DNA of 64,000 nt from Hippophae tibetana (GCA_037013495.1 CM072809.1:14894501-14958500), one strand, 5' to 3'. Counted from the first letter of the stretch, positions 21,524 to 34,740 are shown. The notes: generated by a model from the sequence alone, not told the origin. A program made the numbers and translations.

Positions 21524-22275
21524 TGGAGGAGAGAACATCAACTTCGTCTCCAACAATGATTATATTAATGACATCAAATTATTATATTTGGAAGCCAAAA
21601 ATGGATGACATTTTTCATTGTAAAGATTTGTACGAGCCGTTTCTAATGAAAGAGTGAAGCCATAAAGCAAATCCAATATCGCTTGGACTTTGATGAACAA
21701 AGAAATTTTGGACAAATTCGATAATGGATTGATCAGAACATCATTCATTATGTAGCATAAGAAACTATTATCTACTCATTATGAACAAAATTAGAGTTTA
21801 TGTATGAGAGAAAGATTTTTCAGAATAAAACACCTCTTATTTGATGATTAATTAACTTAAATTACAAAAAAAAATCCAAATGTTTATGTACATTTAAGTG
21901 ACTACCAAGGATTGATAAACTAATTGAACAATATGAAAATAGTGCTTGATTATGAATTACAAGTATTGTTACTACTTAGCTCCTTACCAAATAACTATGA
22001 TACATTGGTGATATCATTGAGCAACTTAGCTACTCAAGGTGTTCTTACATCGAACATAATAAAAGATAGCATGTTCAATGAAGAAGTAAGAAATGTCAAT
22101 TGATTTTGAGGCACTTATTGTTGAATATTGTACAAAAAGCAATAATAGAAATTTTATAATACAAACAAGTTGAGTGAAAAGTCATGGATATGTTCAAACA
22201 TAGGTTGAGGACGAGGAGAGATATAAAATGTTATCATTATGGCAAAAAAAGTTCATATGAACAAAAAATATAAAC
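21524..22275 (+). pseudogene. copia gag with degraded zinc knuckle
   Basis: Starts ATGGAGGAGAGAACATC (21524) and reads MEERTSTSSPT, then SNYYIWKPKMDDIFHCKDLYEP, a typical plant copia gag N-terminus. Later frames give WTLMNKEILDKFDNGLI and a LSDYQGLIN-like segment. Near 22228-22275 a zinc-knuckle remnant reads CYHYGKKSSYEQK, with the second Cys and the His replaced. At least ten stops are seen across the region. Confidence 0.7.
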
Positions 22276-22382
22276 ATTTCAAAAGAGAGCAAGGAAGTGG
22301 TGAAGCAAAAGGCACGACTATTATAATGTCTAATGAAAATAAGGTGATGGTAATATTTTTAATATAGCATTGCAAGAAACAT

Positions 22383-22450
22383 GTTAGATAATTGATTTTG
22401 GTATATCAAATCATTTAACCTCACGAAGGGACTTCTTTGTCTCCTAGGAT
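22383..22450 (+). pseudogene. copia protease remnant
   Basis: Reads IIDFGISNHLTSRRDFFVS around 22388-22450. As in the copia relic at the left edge, the active site is D-F-G instead of D-S/T-G. A stop precedes IID and another follows VS. Confidence 0.65.
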
Positions 22451-22559
22451 GAGAAATGATAAAAAAAATTAAGATTGTGGAAAGAGGTGATATTTCCCAT
22501 GGAACCAACAAGGTTATCACTTGGCTCTCAAGGATGTAAGACATGTTCAGATATGCATC

Positions 22560-23430
22560 TAAATTTGATATTCATCAAACTACTCGATGATGATAGTTAC
22601 ACTAGTGTATTTGGTGGTGGTATGTGAAAGTGATGAGAAACATCGAGCTCTACAAATTCCAAGTGGACCAATCATAAAGTCTAGGAGAACACAACTCAAA
22701 AAGGCTTTATATAGGCTCATTCAAGAGATCATGCATAACCAAGGGGACCTATATTGGGAGTTCAAGAATTGGGACAATACTAGGCATGTTGTTGTGTCAT
22801 TTGGTTTGGGCAGCTTTATTTCCAGCCCTTAGATGGAAACAAATGGTAATATGTAATATTTTATAGGGATTTCATTTGTTCTCAACTACTCTAATTTTGC
22901 TCCATATTTTTCTCCATTTTTGTTGTGCCATTTGAACTGATTTTAGATAGCTTTCTTTTCAACCCTTGAATGAAATCAAGGGATAAGATGTAATATTTTT
23001 GTAGGATTCCTTGGTAGTCAACTGCCCCATTTTTCTCCATGTTTTCTACTACCTTTTGTGTTTTTTGACTGTTTTTATTTTCAACTCTTGGATGAGATCA
23101 AGGGCTATGATGTAGTAAAGCTTAGGGTTTGTTTGTATCCTATTAAGAGCAACTTAGCTGCTGGAAAATACAATTTGAATAAAGTTTGAATTTTTAGATC
23201 ATTTAAGAGCTCATTCAAACTCTTTGTTCCTCTTTAAGCAACTTATCAAGGGATTGGAAACCTTTGTGGCGTTATTTAGCATCCAAGTGTTTGTGGTGAG
23301 TAATATTCATACTTCTTAGGGTGTCATTTATGCTAGACTTATCAAGGAAATAACAGCTCCTTGTGATGTTTTTTCCTCTAAGAAAAATTGTGAGTAATAT
23401 CTATTGATTTTTGGAGAAACCATTTGCTAT
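22560..23430 (+). mobile_element. Ty3/gypsy-like 3' fragment inside the copia element
   Basis: The 81-residue frame at 22587-22832 contains ALQIPSGPIIKSRRTQLKKA followed by LYRLIQEI. This resembles the basic tail (GPxTRSR...KEAL) near the end of many plant gypsy-type polyproteins, not a copia protein. Three diverged units of about 130 bp follow (about 22793, 22921 and 23053 onward), each with a TTTTCAACCCTTGAATG-like segment and a CCATTTTTCTCCAT-like segment, as in a retrotransposon 3' region. Copia coding resumes at about 23440. Confidence 0.5.
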
Positions 23431-23446
23431 ATAATCTGAAATTAGC

Positions 23447-24445
23447 TTGGTCCTAACCCCTTTGGTTCATATCAGAAAAGTGACTAGAAGTTCTCTAATA
23501 GTAGCCCGATGGAAGAATAAAAATACTGTTTATATGACCAATGAAAAAGAATGTAATGTTTGCATGAATGCTTTTGAAGAAATGTTTTTAATGAGGTTAT
23601 GGCACAAAAGGCTTGCATATATGAGTGAGAAAAAACTTTATATCCTAGCCAAAAGAGAGGCATTAATAAGGATGAAAGGAAAAATGTATGTCTCTTCAAC
23701 TATGCATGCATTGATTAGCTGGAAAGTAGGATCAAACCTTATTTATTATAGAACCTTATAAAGAAATCCTAATGTTTTAGAGGTTTTATATTGTTATGTT
23801 TGTGATTTGATAACCACTAGTACTCTTAGAAAAACAAGGTACTTTGTTACCTTTATTAATAAGCATTCCTGGAAGGTTTGGGCTTGTACGCTTAAGACTA
23901 AAGATCAAGTAGATGTTGTATTTAAGCAATTTCATACCAATGTTGAACGAGGCTGACAGACCTTTAAAGTGTATCCGCACAGATAATGGGGAAAAATACA
24001 TGTAAATTTTCAAGCATTATTACATGAGAAATGGAATCAAGCATGAAGATGGATTCCAAATATTTCTTAGCATAATGGAGTAGTTAAGAGAATGAATAGG
24101 ACTATTGTTGAAACAGTGAGAACAAGGTTATCTTATGCTAAGTTATCCAAGAGCTTTTGGGATGAAGCTCTCTTAACTACGATCTATTTGATCAATCTTT
24201 CTCCCTAAGCTCTATTGAATGGTGATATTTTATATATTTTTTGAAAAGGAAAAGATGTATCTTACTACAATTTGAATGTGTTTGATTGTAAAGCATTTAT
24301 TCATATTCCAAAAAAATGAGAGATAGAAGCTCAACTCCAAGTCAAAGTAATGCTTCTTCTTAGGATATGATAATGAAGAATTTGGATACATGCTATTGGA
24401 TCCTGTCAACGAAAGATTATCAAAACTAGAGATATCCAAACCAAA
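23447..24445 (+). pseudogene. copia pre-integrase and integrase (broken)
   Basis: The frame 23447-23761 reads VTRSSLIVARWKNKNTVYM and then LMRLWHKRLAYMSEKKLYIL, the pre-integrase zinc-binding region, with LWHKRLAYMS in place of LWHRRLGHMS. Downstream frames give integrase pieces (TFINKHSWKVWACTLKTK, NGVVKRMNRTIVETVRTRL, FWDEALLTTIYLIN). Multiple stops lie between. Catalytic residues cannot be followed in one frame. Confidence 0.8.
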
Positions 24446-24449
24446 TACG

Positions 24450-25375
24450 AATAAAAAAAATAATAACCAAACACGAATTGAATTAAATTTGGACCCTATT
24501 TAGGCCAATTCAAATAACATAAAAACTTTATGGTTGGGTTAAGGTTGGCTAGACAAGATGAAAATAAAAAATTTAATAATTATTTTTATATACTATTACT
24601 ACTATTTTTATATGATGAATGTCGTATTTCATGCCATCAAAAAGTATTTATCTTATTATTTTATATTAACTTTTTTCGTCTTTAAATATTGATTTTTCAC
24701 CTTTTTAGAAGAATTATGCAATATTTTATCAACCACAAATGTGTCTAATTATATGAGCATTTATGAATTTTATTTAAAAATGAGATATGTTACAATTTCT
24801 CACAAATTCATAAATTATTTCATATAAGGTACCTATGATGAGTTCATTAATTTGTTTATAGATCTGTCATATTAGTTTGTAATTTTATTCTTCTTAGATA
24901 TTTTTATAAATATATTATATTATTACTTATTACAATTACATAAAGTTCAAGTCTAAAATATTAATTTAATTTAATTTTAGATAGTGGTTCCTTGAGTTGT
25001 TTTATAATATACTTATAACTTTAAACTTTAAACTTTTTAATTTTGTAAAAAATTGAAATAAGATTATTATTTGTTTGTTTAACAATATGAAAATGCATTA
25101 AGTTTGGTTCAAAAGTTCTATTATTCATATTAGATTAAAAATTATAAGACAATTTGTAATATTTTAAATTAACATCGAGTTATATAAGCTAAAAAAGATC
25201 AATTAATACATAAAAATAAAAATTTGTGTTAATTCAGGCTAGTTTGTACTAGCCTTGATTTTTTTTATTTTGATTAAAGTTGTAAATTTATGATACAATT
25301 TAAATTCGATTTGGATTAAGTTTGAATCAATTTGGACTATGCTAATCAAGCACGAATTAACATCCATATATGTGG
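24450..25375 (+). repeat. Non-autonomous dispersed repeat, copy 2, nested in copia
   Basis: The insert separates copia integrase from reverse transcriptase. It starts near AACCAAACACGAATTGAA and ends near AATCAAGCACGAATTAACAT, so both edges carry CACGAATT. It aligns with copies at 6640-7255 and, inverted, 56025-56960. No coding capacity. A clear target duplication was not found. Confidence 0.65.
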
Positions 25376-26650
25376 TAAAGAAGTCATCCATCAGGGTAGT
25401 ACTTGGTTTGCCTACATGTTTGAATCTAGAAGTTCAACACCTAGATGTGAAAATTACACTTCTTCATGGTGATCTAGAAGAAGAGATCTACATGTAACAA
25501 CTAGAAGAACTCAAAGTCAAAGGCAGGGAACATTTAGTATGTCAGTCAAATAATCTATGTGGACTAAAACAAGCACTATAACAATGGTACAAGAAGTTTG
25601 ACTCATTCATGATTGAGCATGAATATTAAAGGAGAATGTTAAGCTATTGTGTATTTGTAAAAAGATTTAGTGATAGTGAATTTATCATACTTCTTTTTTT
25701 TGTAGATGAAATTTTAGTTGTATGACCAACTAGTGACAAGATTAGAAAGCTAAAGTAAGAACTTAGTAAGTCTTTTGCCATGAAACTCTTGTGATCAATA
25801 AAGTAGATTATCCATATAACAATGTCCAATGATAAAAAGAAATGGAAGTTGTGGTTATCACAAGAAAAGCATATCAAGAAAGTATTGGTGTAATTTAAAA
25901 TGGAGTAAGCAAATCCAGTTGCTACTCTATTTGTTAGTCAATTCATGTTGAGCTCAAAGTAGAGTCCTACATGTGAGAAGTAAAAATAAGAAATGACTAT
26001 GGTGTCGTATTCCTCAGATATTGGTAGTCTAATGTACACTATGGTGTGTACAAGACCACACATAACACATGCAGTTTGTCTTAGTAAATACTTGTCAGAT
26101 CTATGTAAGGAACATTAGAATGTCGTGAAGTGAATTTTGAGATATCTTAGAGGTACTTCCAAAATGACTTTATGCTTTAGAAGTGTTAAACCCGAATGGG
26201 TTGGCTACACATATACAATATAATTGGGGATATTGATTCTAGAAAGTTTACTTTTGGATACCTAATTATTTTTTTAGAAGGAGTTGTCTCATAGCAATCA
26301 AAGTTACAAAAGTGTATCACTTAGTTGACTATAAAAACAGAGTTTATTATAGCAATTGAAACGTGTAAAAAAATGATCTAGATGAAAATATTATTACATG
26401 AATTGGGATAACAATAATGAAAATATATTTTACATTTTGATAATTAAAGTGTTATCCATTTGAGTAAGAATTTGAATTTTCACTCAATATCGAAGCACAT
26501 TAATATTAGATATTACTGAATACGTGATATATTAGGATGTAAGTAGATATAACTTGAAAAGATCAATACTAAAGATAACAACTCCGATGTGATGGATAAG
26601 TCCTTACATAAGTACAAGTTTGAATTATCTAGAAAAATAGGAGCCAAGCG
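25376..26650 (+). pseudogene. copia reverse transcriptase and RNase H (broken)
   Basis: Reverse transcriptase reads VQHLDVKITLLHGDLEEEIYM, then LCGLKQAL, then the catalytic box as F-V-D-E (25699-25710) in place of Y-V-D-D, so the second Asp is lost. Downstream are SDIGSLMYTMVCTRPHITHAV and ILRYLRGTSKMTLCF, then RNase H debris ending near a purine-rich stretch (AGGAGCCAAGCGGGGATGG, 26639-26657) that may be the polypurine tract. More than a dozen stops. Inactive. Confidence 0.8.
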
Positions 26651-26659
26651 GGGATGGTG

Positions 26660-27190
26660 AGATTGAAAAGGTCATTCCTTATATTATAGAAGAGAATAGA
26701 GAAATAAAGAATAAAAAAAATGTCAAAACAAAGGAAGAGCATACGGGGAAATAAAGAGTTTAATGAAAGAGAAAAACTACGAGAGTTTTTCCCTCTCCCA
26801 TTTTTTTCTTTTATAATAATAATAAATATTATATTATAAATGGTGATTAATTTATCTTTTATAATCATTTAAAAAGAAAGAAGAGAACCAAACTTAGGTG
26901 CATGAACGAATGTAAGAGAAATCATTATTATATGTGAGGGAAAATGAGAGAAATTTTTATTGTATTGAGAAAGATATTTTCTTGATATAAAAATTTAAGA
27001 GTATATAACCATATATTTTGTACATTATTTGATATTTTTATTTATTAATCAATAGATGGTTCAAGAAATTATATATTTTGTTAATTCATTTTAATTATAT
27101 AAAAATGTAAAAATGTACCTATAAAAAAGGTTATAATTTTCTATTGGACTATTATTATATTTTATATGTTATCTTTTCCAACATTAGTCT
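26660..27190 (+). repeat. Probable 3' LTR of the decayed copia element
   Basis: Follows the purine-rich stretch and ends TTATCTTTTCCAACA near 27185, similar to the sequence ending the 5' LTR remnant near 21459. Only the last 40 or so bases could be matched by eye; the 5' copy seems truncated. Contains a TTATAATAATAATAAATATT-like AT-rich core. Confidence 0.4.
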
Positions 27191-30100
27191 CACCTAAGAC
27201 TCTTAGCAATGCTTACAGTGTTGTAAAACGTAATTACACAAACTTATATAATAGCGTTTTGAAGTGCATTTCCAAATGCACTTGAAGTATATCATGAACT
27301 ATTTTAGGTACAAGTTGTGATGAGCCAATCAATTTCAAGACTTATTACAACGCACAGTTAAAAAAATGACATATACATGAATTTCTTATTTTGACTAAAC
27401 AAGATGCATTTTTTGAAATATTGTTGGAGTACTCATGCATAGATTGATCGGTTATATTTTTTATTGTTTATTAATAATTTTTTGTTTATCATCTACTACT
27501 CACGGTGATAAATTCTTTTCAAGTTTCTAATAATTGAACACAAAATAAAGACAAAAATTATTTAAATAATTTTTTTTAATAAATCCCAAACTTATGTATT
27601 CATAATTAAAACTTGAATATTAATTTTTTTTATTTTTAACATTTGATTGAGTCACGGTTTTTTAACAAAATTATTGAAATAATTATAAAAATTTAAAATT
27701 TAATAACTTGATGAATGATAACGAGAAATTGATAATTAGACAAGAAAAGTCGTGCCACAAATATTTTAGGGGAGAAAAAACTTAGCTATAAATCAAAATT
27801 GTCAAAATCTTATACAAGAGGGAATCGGATATATATAAAAGAAATTCATAACAATATTATAAAAAAAATGAATATTTTGGCCGGGGGAAGGAGTCACATT
27901 TGTGTGAGATAGGACACATGTTTTCCTTCTATAAGAAGGAAATCTGTAATTTTGTTGTTTTTCTAAAATTTTATTAGTTTATTTTTCAAGCATTTTTGTT
28001 TAATAATACATTTTATCTCATATAGAATTTGAATTATATAAATATTCATTATTATATATACTATATAATATTGATATTCTTTATTTTTCTTTCACATATT
28101 TGAGTTTTTTTTATATATTTATTATAATTTATATTGTTTAATTTCTTTTATTTCTTTACTCGTACGAAGATATTAAGTTATGTTACTTAATTTTGTTACA
28201 ACTTAATTTACTTAGTTTTAAGTGTTTATTTTAATTTAATAAAAATACACATATAATATATAATACATGTGGTGTAATATTTAAAAATATTAAAATTTAT
28301 AAAATTTATCAATCATGATTTTTTTATATTATTTTATAATAATTCGATTGAAAAATTCATAATTTTACTATTATATTGTGCTCATTTCTGAATATTAATC
28401 TCGGTTAAGTTCTTCTTTTAATCATGTAATTATGTAAATGTAACTACTTTAGTCCAAGTAATAACTTTTAATCCAAATGAAGAGATTAAAAAGTAAAAAT
28501 TTTAAGACAAATATTTTTTTAATAATAACATGATTAAAAATGTTAAATTTAACATTAAATGTATTTTTAAGCAAAATAAATACTTTTAGTAATATTATTA
28601 TAAAAAAATAGCATATAATTTTTTAATCATGTAAACAAAGCATTAAGTGTCCTACTTGTGTTAACCTCTTTGCTGAAATTCGAGAACCAATATTGAAATT
28701 TAATTAACCTCATATAATATTCTACGTGTTCTATTGGCTGATGATCATGATCTTTTTGTCAAGAAGACGATAACTATAGCCCTGAAAATATACTCGGTAC
28801 ATTACGAAAATAAAGAGCTAACCACTAAATTAATGCTAATGGATAAAATACTTCTTTTTTATTCATGAACTTTGAATCAAGTTGAATTTTTTTATATGAA
28901 TTTGAAATTATTAAAAAGATGTTAAATTCAATATTTGTATTGAATTTATGTCTCTTCAATAATGTTTTAATTTTTTAAAAGAAAAATCAACACGTAATAT
29001 CCAAAAACACTAATAATAACCATTTTGTTGTAATTAATTAATAAATTGTTCGAAAATAATAGTGTGTGATTTCTATATTAGTTAAACATTATTCATTTTT
29101 ATGAAATTTTATTTCAATGAGCGAAAAAGTGTTAAAATATATTGAGTAATTAATTATGCGAGAGACATTTTTGTAAGAGATATTTTTGCACGTTAATAAA
29201 AGAAAGATAAAAATGTTAATAAGGTTTGTCAGATTAAATCTTAGTGGACGTTTGGTAACTTAGATTCAAAAATATGTTGTTAGTATCTTAACTTTAAGAA
29301 AATATATTAATTAAAAATAAATAATATTATTTTAATAATTTTTTATTAAAATATTATTATTTTCAATCAAACGATTAAAATACTATTAAAATTTGATTAC
29401 TTAACAATATTAAATTAATTATTATTATAAAAATAATTCAAAACATATTCATTTAATATTTAGTTATTATCAATATTTTTATTTTAATATTCATTAAATT
29501 TTATTTTTAAAAATATATATAAAAATAATTTACGTTAGAATATTATTATTATTGATTTTTTAAATAATTTTATAATAAATTTTACTTTTATCATTATTAA
29601 TTATTTGTGTTTTATAATAAAAATTAATATTTTAGTAGAGAAATCATCAAATAATTATTTTGATCCTTATTTTTCATCTTTTCTTATAACTAATAGATTA
29701 AAATATATATTTTAAAATTTTAGAGATTAAACTATACAAATTTCATAACATGAAAGAATTTAATGACTTCTCTCTCTAAAAAATAATATTATAGCAAGAA
29801 GATTTTTATATATCATAAATATAATACAATAATAATTGACGTGATAGTTTTTTAATTGATATATTTTTGTATATTTAACTGTAATTATTAATAATATTGT
29901 GTTATATGTGATAAAAAAATTTGTTATAATAACATTTATAAGAATAAACGGATGATTGTAACTTAATTAAATTATATTGTTAAAATAATGAAAAAATATT
30001 TACAATATAGTGAACGTATGTGTATACCAAGTACTGAATTCATAAACATATTTTAACGATATCAAAAGAGTGCAATAAAATTCAAATTCATATTTTTGAA

Positions 30101-33100
30101 AAATTCATATTTAATTTCCCACATTTTGTAAAGAAGCTATTTTTTCACGTTAATTAGAAGCAAATTGGTATACTTTTTGATGCTGCTAGAAGATTCAAGA
30201 TTACAAGTCAATTGTACTAAGTCATCTTGACAAGATGCTTTAATTAATTATCAGCCGTAAAATTCTGAAAGTTGATCAAGGTTAATGCTTATCTTCATAT
30301 TGAGAAATAAATGCGTTTGTTTAAACAAACATATTATTAGCTTAAAATCAGCTGGTGCTTTTTTTTCTTCAAATGCAGTCTTTAATTATACGTTGTTATT
30401 TTTTTTTTATATCAATTTAATATTTTTATTATAAAAAAGTGATATTATTAAAATAAATGATTAAATTTTAAAAATATTTATTTTATTTTATTTTTATTAA
30501 TTTTATAATTATAAAGACTACGAATGTTACGTATTTTCGATTTATTTATAAATTTATTTTTAGATCTGTTATTAAATCTATTGAAAAAATTTAAAAAATA
30601 TTCGAGTTCAAATAATCGTATTTCAAGTATATATTTTATAATTATGATATATAAGATTATATTTATACATTTAATAATATATGTTCATAAATCTAAAATT
30701 ATTTTTGGTGGTTAAATATTTTTTATGTGTTTTAATATTTTTAAAATGTGATTTAAAAATATTTTATTATTAAAGCTTTATGGTTAGGATTAGGATTGCT
30801 GCTTAAAAAAAAAAAAAAAAACTGCCGAACAAGGATGCGGAATTGCCACAATATGCACAATCAGTTGAATTACTAAACAAGCCTAGATACAAAGAAAAAT
30901 ATGTACTTAACTTTCAGAGGAGCCGCGGTAAGTTACTTATAATATATATATAATTCATATCGGCGGGAGTGTACTTAGGCTTGCTGTGTAATGTTATATA
31001 ATTAATACATATATAGGTTGATTTATATATTTTAATTTGTATTAATTAATTTAATTTTTCTTAGATTAATTTTTAGATATTTAAATTAAATAATTTTACA
31101 AGTAATTATGATTATTTGATTTTATTATTAAATTTTAAAAAAGTTATTTTTATTTAATCTGTATTTAACATTTTTACTCTAGAATTTGTTAATTCATTTG
31201 ATTTAAATGACATATCTTTTGAATTATCTAGTTATGATTATTTATTTTTAAATTCATTCTAGAACCAACACAGACACTTGTGTTTTTTGTGCTAATATTT
31301 TTGCAATTGACTTGAAAACGTATCTGATTGGCAGGAAGTGTATTGGAACGTTGGTATGAAAATCGGTCACGCTAATTTTAAAAACTGTGAAAATATAACA
31401 GGGGCTCATAAGTAAAGCATATTGGGATAATATCCTAGGGAGTATAACATAAAAACGAGTTTGTACTTGAACATTTGATTTTTATAGTAAAAAGTTAAGT
31501 TCTGTGTTGGTTTTCTTCTTAAGTCATAGTTGTGACTTGGGTTATTTTCAACTCAAAATATTGTGTATTATTTTTTTATTTTCGCGCACGATTACATATT
31601 TAACTGCTTTATTTAGTTTATTAAACTATATATTAATAAAAATTATAAATAATCTATTTACTCGTCTCTACGTTAAATAGTTCTATATATTAAAACTCTC
31701 AATAATCATTATTATTTATTATTAAAAATCTATACAAATAATATATTAATAATAGTAAATAAATTATGAAATTATGCTATCATTTATTTGAAATAAAAAA
31801 TTAAACAATTTTTTTCTCTAATTTTTTTTAGTGTAACGGACTTTCTGTTTCTTTCAATTTCCCGGTCGTATCTTGCTGTTTGGCTCCTATCTCTGTTAAA
31901 AATATCTGTTCAGTACACTTTTCCGGGCCTTAATTATTTTTTTGCAATGACTTGCATGCGTATAGCTTAGTCGATCGTATTCCATGAATAATTGAAGGTA
32001 GGGATATGGTAATATTTAAAATATTATTTTATTAATAATAATAACATTAAAGTATAATTAATTATATAAATAAAATAAATATTATATATATTTTTATTAT
32101 ATCAATAAAAAAATTATCGTGAATTAGTTATAATTTAAAAGCATATTTGCATATTTTGTTCTCTTATTTAATAATAAATTAGAAAAATTCCTTCAATTAA
32201 TATATAATAAGGGTAAAAAAAGATTAAAATTAATTTTTTGTAAATATATTAAAATTTTAAAGGAGAAATCAAAATCAACCCACAAATGTATTGTAGGATA
32301 TACTAGAGAATATCTTAAGTCTTTTATGTTCACTATATTTCCTATACTTTAATGCTTTATTGAATCAATTGAAACCATGAAAATTTATAAAATATGCCCC
32401 AAATATTTATATTTATATCTTTTAGGGTGACAAAACATAAATCTTCATCAGATAATCATTTATTTATGGTAAATATTATTATTTTTTCACTATTTACAAC
32501 ATCATCTGTATTAGGATATCTAAGTAGAAAAAATAATATTTATCCTTCTAATTATAACATATTTGTAATGAAGCCTTGGGCAGTTATCGTCATGTGCTTC
32601 GTCTTCATTGTTAGCCACCATGTCTAAATTAACTAAAATTTGGTTTGTTTTTGGAGGTAGCACCAAAATGAAATTTGAAGCAGTTTAAGAATTAGAAATT
32701 TTTGTAGAAGGAAAGAATATGAATATAATGGATTAGTAAAGTTAATAATCGGAGTAGAATAAGATCAACATACATAATAGATTTTATCTGCAAGTTGAGA
32801 GGGGAAAACTCTCAGTTAAAAAATATATTTTTTATGAAAAATTTAAAATAAAATACAAAGAATATATATAAATACTAGATGATTAGTTGAATTTCAAAAA
32901 ATATATTATTTAAATATAATATAAATTATAATATAAATAATTAATAATTAAAGATAAATTAATGGTTAATATTAAAGTTAATTAAATGAAGGGCTCTTGA
33001 GGGTTTTCCTTTTGTAAATAAACACGGAAATCCACTTGCTTTCGTATGGTTCATAAATGATTTTGATTATTTTTAAATATTTTTTTAAATAATTATGTTT

Positions 33101-34015
33101 AGTAATAATTTATGATTTTAATTTTAATTTTTTTAAAAAATACTACTAAAATATGAAATGATTTATAAATATTTAAAAATAAAAATTTTGTATTAAATTT
33201 TTGATTTTTTTATTTTCATTAAATAATTTTTAGAGAATAAATTAACTCTTACGGTTTTATATTTATAAATATTTGAAAATAGAAAAGGATAGAAACATAA
33301 AGTTTATAAATGATAATCAAAAAATTTCTTTATTTTTTAAGTTTTCGAAAAAAAAACGTTATCAAACAACTTGTAAATAATTTTTGATTTTTTTTTCTTG
33401 AAAATCATTAAGTAAAAAAAATATTACTATACATATTGATGATTATTTTTCTATAAAATCATAAATCAAAAACCTAATTATTTAATCATAAATCATAATC
33501 TTTATCAAATAAAGCGTAAATATTTTTAATAGTAAAACATTAGTGCACTTGTTTTTAGATAGTGCAGTGAAATTTATATGATAGTTATTTTAGTTTTAAA
33601 TAAATAGAAATTCACTCTATTTTTTATAAAGAAAATTGGCTAAAGTATTAAAAAATTAAGTAACTTTTTCCTACTATTTAAAAAATTAAGATTTAATTTC
33701 TCATTTCCAAAAAGAATAAAAGAAAAGAAAAGTTTAAACTCATTTCTCAATTTTTTTCATTCAAATAATACATATTGATTTTATTTAATAAGTAATAATC
33801 AGTTAATCACTACAAACGGTGTAAAAAAAATAGCAAATACAACTAACAATAAGGTTGTTAAAACACCTATGGTCAAGATAGTTGCTTCAAACTTAATTTC
33901 ATCTTTGGTTGTAATTGGCCTAATAATATCAAACATTTTGAAGTCACAAATGTAAATTATCATATTAATCTTTTATAACGACCTATAATGTATTAAAACA
34001 AAAGTTTAAAAACAA
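27191..34015. other. AT-rich intergenic DNA without recognised genes
   Basis: Short open frames at 30524-30715 and 32394-32627 have composition-driven sequence and no family resemblance. Visible features are a perfect 10-bp inverted repeat (AAGTGCATTT cc AAATGCACTT, 27262-27283), a 16-bp palindrome GTTTGTTTAAACAAAC (30315-30330) and an A run near 30805. Stretches near 30170-30360 and 31840-31990 are GC-richer but unassigned. A segment at 33040-33530 has inverted-looking ATCATAAATC-type ends and may be a decayed MITE. Confidence 0.6.
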
Positions 34016-34285
34016 TTAGTCATAAATTAAAGACGAAGAACATGTTTCTTTCGAGTACGCAATCGCACCCGTTGCCTGCTTAGCCTCTTCCAATTCCTCA
34101 CCAACAAAGCCCAATCCAATCAAATTTTGTAGTGCACAAATCGCCTCATCAACATTTAACTTGTATATACCATCTATTGGCGGGACGCAGCATCCAAATA
34201 CACCGGTTTGATTACTAAACCGTGGTGTTGTAATATTTTGTTGTTGAAATTCACTAACTTGTTTCACGATCCAACTATATGTCAT
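34016..34285 (-). pseudogene. Retroelement-type RNase H fragment
   Basis: The 89-residue minus-strand frame contains PPIDGIYKLNVDEAI...NLIGLGFV, resembling the start of the plant RNase H domain found in non-LTR retrotransposons and stand-alone relics (GxxKLNVDAA...GxGxV). The first catalytic Asp is present in NVD. Downstream catalytic residues are missing because the frame ends after EAKQATGAIAYSKE. It has no start context or neighbouring reverse transcriptase, so it is a fragment. Confidence 0.6.
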
Positions 34286-34417
34286 ATAGGAATAGATATT
34301 TTAATAGTGAATAATTGAGGTTATATTTGTTAGGATATATTTGTGGGTCTCGTAGTATACCGTGTTAGAATCTTCAGACTCTATCTCCAATGTGAATTAC
34401 GTTAACGAGTTCTTTTT

Positions 34418-34740
34418 ACCTTCTTCAAACCTCGAACCTGGGACATAGTCTTTAAGTATCTCAGGTTCATAGAAGCTGGTACCAATTGAGTGGATTGAAG
34501 ATGGAATCTAAGGACATTCCCACGGTAGAGTACAAAGTCCACGAGTATATTATAACATTAAAATTGTACCTTTTTATAAGTGCTATCTGCGTGTTCCCAT
34601 AGCTTTTATACAGTGGGGGCTCTGTAGAATCTACCTCCAACTGAGCTACAACACATTTCTTTCGCCCTTCCCCAACTTCGAACATAGGACCTAACCCTTT
34701 AGTATCTCAGATTCATAGAAGTCGGTACCAACTGAGACCA
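34418..34740 (-). mobile_element. tRNA-derived SINE-like units
   Basis: On the minus strand, two related units of about 75-80 bp carry polymerase III-type boxes. Unit 1 has CTCAATTGGTACCAGC (34475-34490) and GGTTCGA (34432-34438). Unit 2 has CTCAGTTGGTACCGAC (about 34721-34737) and TGTTCGA (34678-34684). A third A-box-like stretch, GTAGCTCAGTTGGA, lies at 34636-34650. The units share CTTCTATGAA(C/T)CTGAGATACT. The spacing and motifs resemble a tRNA-related SINE, perhaps dimeric. No poly-A tail or target duplication was identified. Confidence 0.45.

Larger units (their letters stand above)
21340..27190 (+). mobile_element. Heavily decayed Ty1/copia element with nested insertions
   Basis: Plus-strand gag, zinc knuckle, protease, pre-integrase, integrase, reverse transcriptase and RNase H remnants occur in canonical order, each with many stops and frameshifts. 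The sequence ending each LTR is similar at about 21420-21459 (ATTTGTTATCTTTTTCCACA) and about 27155-27185 (ATATGTTATCTTTTCCAACA). The first is followed by a degraded primer site (TGTTATCAAAG). Two insertions interrupt it: a Ty3/gypsy-related piece (about 22560-23430) and a non-autonomous repeat (about 24450-25375). Outer boundaries are approximate. Confidence 0.8.

Noticed and set aside
22587..22832. Independent small gene
   Set aside because: The sequence resembles the basic tail of gypsy polyproteins and is surrounded by retrotransposon debris.
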